This document shows positions 62,552 through 64,000 of a stretch of 64,000 nt of DNA, one piece after another. Source of the DNA: Gammaproteobacteria bacterium. Lineage in GTDB: Bacteria; Pseudomonadota; Gammaproteobacteria; Eutrophobiales; Eutrophobiaceae. Position numbers and translations under genes: made by a program. Where the stretch lies: the NCBI GenBank assembly GCA_022826885.1, contig JAJDUB010000051.1, positions 1 to 64,000 of the forward strand. The letters are read 5' to 3'. The notes under the pieces are model-generated. The model saw only the letters and a program-made list of their open reading frames with translations. It searched no databases and had not been told where the DNA came from. The first letter of the stretch is position 1; every line of letters starts with the position of its first letter.

Positions 62552-63289
62552 ATGACAGTGACGATTCAAGAAGCGGCGGTAGACAACTGGGTTGAGGACC
62601 AGGAAGAAGAACTGGTCCTGTCGGAACTCGACGATTCCGAGTTGGTGGAGCAGATGCACGACGACCTGTACGACGGCCTCCGGGACGAGATCGTCGAAGG
62701 CACGGAGCTGCTGCTGGACCGGGGCTGGGCCGCAGACAAGGTGTTGAACGAAGCCCTGGTCGGCGGCATGCAGATAGTCGGGATCGATTTCCGCGACGGC
62801 ATCCTGTTCGTGCCGGAGGTGCTGCTGGCGGCCAACGCCATGAAGGGCGGCATGGAGGTGTTGCGCCCGTTGCTGGCGGAAACCGGGGCCAAGCCCATCG
62901 GCAAGATGGTGATCGGCACAGTCAAGGGTGATATCCACGACATCGGCAAGAACCTGGTGGGCATGATGATGGAAGGAGCCGGTTTCGAGGTTATCAACAT
63001 CGGCATCAACAACAGTGTCGAGGACTATTTTGCCGCACTGGAGCAGCACAGACCGGATATTCTCGGCATGTCGGCCCTGCTTACCACTACCATGCCCTAC
63101 ATGAAGGTCGTCATTGACGAGTTGGTGTCGCAGGGCATCCGCAACGACTATATCGTCATGGTTGGCGGGGCTCCGCTGAACGAAGAATTCGGCAGGGCGG
63201 TCGGCGCAGATGCGTACTGCCGTGATGCGGCTGAAGCCGCGGACACGGGCACGCGCCTGGTGACGACGCGCACAGCCGTCGCTGCGTAA
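62552..63289 (+). CDS. Corrinoid (cobalamin-binding) methyltransferase protein, MttC-like
   Basis: 245 residues. Helical cap (residues ~30-115) then a Rossmann-like B12-binding domain. The base-off/His-on motif is complete: D127-x-H129-x2-G132 (KGDIHDIGKNL), S174-x-L176 (GMSALLTTT) and a downstream GG (VMVGGAPL). These proteins carry the methyl group between an MttB-type methyltransferase and a second methyltransferase. The MttB-family gene follows at 63455. It differs from E. coli-type MetH in being free-standing. ATG 62552 has GGGAG just upstream. Confidence 0.92.
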   Translation: MTVTIQEAAVDNWVEDQEEELVLSELDDSELVEQMHDDLYDGLRDEIVEGTELLLDRGWAADKVLNEALVGGMQIVGIDFRDGILFVPEVLLAANAMKGGMEVLRPLLAETGAKPIGKMVIGTVKGDIHDIGKNLVGMMMEGAGFEVINIGINNSVEDYFAALEQHRPDILGMSALLTTTMPYMKVVIDELVSQGIRNDYIVMVGGAPLNEEFGRAVGADAYCRDAAEAADTGTRLVTTRTAVAA

Positions 63290-63301
63290 ACTCCGGCACC
63301 C

Positions 63302-63436
63302 GTCATTCCAGCGAAGTTTATCCCGGCGAAAGCCGGGACCAGAATCCAGTGGAATAATGTGTCGCCATAGGCGACACTTTGTAATACTGGATGCCGGGTC
63401 AAGCCCGGTATGACGGACAGGGTGACCTGTCATTCC
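63302..63436. repeat. Dispersed intergenic repeat, family B, copy 4
   Basis: Contains GTCATTCC, ATCCCGGC-GAAA-GCCGGGAC, AATCCAGTGGAATAA, GTCGCC-ATA-GGCGAC, and an inverted ACTGGATGCCGGGTCAAGCC piece. It separates the corrinoid gene from the methyltransferase gene, within a likely operon. Confidence 0.75.
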
Positions 63437-63454
63437 AAACGCAGGGGGAAAACG

Positions 63455-64000
63455 ATGGCAAGACAATCCGGTGGCAGAAAGGCGCGCCGGGCGCTACGCA
63501 GCGCGCCGTTGGCCGATGCGCTCAAGCCCGTTCATCCCGGTGAGGCGGGCGGCCGTTACCGGCCGCTGAAAGACGCTGACGTCGCGGCCGTAAACGAAAA
63601 TATCTTCAGGATCCTGGAGGAAGTCGGCTTCAGCGAGGCCACGCCGCACTGCATAGAGACCTGTACTGCCGCGGGCGCAGTGCTCGGCAGCGACGGCCGC
63701 CTGAGAATGCCGAGATCCGTTGTCGAAAACGCCATGGCGCTGGCCCGGCGCAACCTGGTGCTGTACGGCCAGGACCCCGGGCACGACCTGGACCTCAGCG
63801 GCAGCCGGGTACATTTCTCCACGGCCGGGGCGGCGGTCATGGTCGCCGACCCGGAAAACAACCTGTACCGCGAGTCGACGGCCCAGGATCTCTACGACAT
63901 GGCGCGCATCGCCGACACCTGTGAGCATATACACATGTTCCAGCGTACCTGCGTCTTGCGCGACATTGCCGACAACTACGAGATGGACCTCAATACAGCC
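63455..64000 (+). CDS. Trimethylamine methyltransferase (MttB) family, N-terminal part (runs off the right edge)
   Basis: From ATG 63455 (gggggaa upstream) the frame stays open to base 64000 (182 residues). The sequence ALKPVHPGEAGGRYRPLKDA, then IFRILEEVGFSEATPHCIE and STAGAAVMVADPENNLYRE, matches the MttB superfamily. Members demethylate trimethylamine or, in the non-pyrrolysine branch (MtgB-like), glycine betaine, carnitine or proline betaine, passing the methyl to a corrinoid protein such as the preceding one. Which branch cannot be told: the pyrrolysine (amber) site lies beyond the window. Confidence 0.9.
   Translation, partial: MARQSGGRKARRALRSAPLADALKPVHPGEAGGRYRPLKDADVAAVNENIFRILEEVGFSEATPHCIETCTAAGAVLGSDGRLRMPRSVVENAMALARRNLVLYGQDPGHDLDLSGSRVHFSTAGAAVMVADPENNLYRESTAQDLYDMARIADTCEHIHMFQRTCVLRDIADNYEMDLNTA

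Noticed and set aside
1..64000. CRISPR arrays, prophage or integrase genes
   Set aside because: No regularly spaced repeats, phage structural genes or integrase/transposase proteins are visible; repeats here are dispersed palindromes.

Overview
The window looks like chromosome of an aerobic heterotrophic gammaproteobacterium, probably aquatic or marine. Evidence: three TonB-dependent receptors, an SdaA-type iron-sulfur serine dehydratase, Pseudomonas-like carnitine genes (cdhR, cdhC, cdhA), CaiD- and CaiT-like proteins, Rieske oxygenases, TPR-sulfotransferases and moderately high GC. A species cannot be assigned from the sequence alone. There are about 49 protein genes and one tRNA-Ser gene, in short tightly packed operons on both strands.

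Layout. 1-4.1 kb: tail of a TonB receptor, an unknown exported protein, two tandem DUF6644 membrane proteins, and a Rieske oxygenase with a small overlapping partner. 4.2-5.5 kb: tRNA-Ser(GGA) followed by a nucleotidyltransferase-fold gene flanked by repeats that look like integration scars. 5.5-10.1 kb: an exported creatininase-TPR fusion and a PQQ dehydrogenase. 10.1-20.1 kb: AGCS transporter, MFS and Rieske oxygenase; a DUF3604 protein; DUF1295, an exported RidA and a second MFS facing a GbcA-like Rieske oxygenase. 20.2-28.3 kb: class III aminotransferase; AraC regulator with a Tat-exported spermidine dehydrogenase-like flavoprotein; TonB receptor with two cupins. 28.5-37.6 kb: dimethylglycine dehydrogenase-like protein, sdaA and soxBDAG. 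37.7-40.0 kb: a HepT/MntA-type toxin-antitoxin pair with an HTH fused to the antitoxin, and an MFS transporter. 40.2-46.3 kb: two BCCT transporters and cdhR-cdhC-cdhA. 46.4-50.2 kb (minus strand): class II aldolase, desaturase-fold oxygenase, acyl-CoA dehydrogenase, CaiD-like hydratase. 50.4-54.0 kb (plus strand): second desaturase-fold oxygenase, MocE-type ferredoxin, sulfotransferase, AspH-like hydroxylase, HD-domain protein. 54.1-62.4 kb (minus strand): two TPR-sulfotransferases, a TonB receptor and a gamma-butyrobetaine hydroxylase-like oxygenase. 62.5 kb to the end: MttC-like corrinoid protein and the start of an MttB-family methyltransferase.

Theme. Much of the window fits catabolism of quaternary and methylated amines. 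BCCT carriers import carnitine or betaine; CdhA and CdhC convert carnitine toward betainyl-CoA; a GbcA-like Rieske enzyme, a DMGDH-like flavoprotein and SoxBDAG could demethylate betaine stepwise to glycine; SdaA makes pyruvate from serine. A corrinoid MttB/MttC pair offers a second demethylation route. No CdhB thioesterase and no Rieske reductase are visible.

The most novel-looking parts are the two divergent operons at 46.4-54.0 kb and the palindromic repeats. One 43-bp palindrome supplies the stop codon of two genes and sits in frame inside a third. A separate 106-bp MITE-like element lies inside the sox operon.
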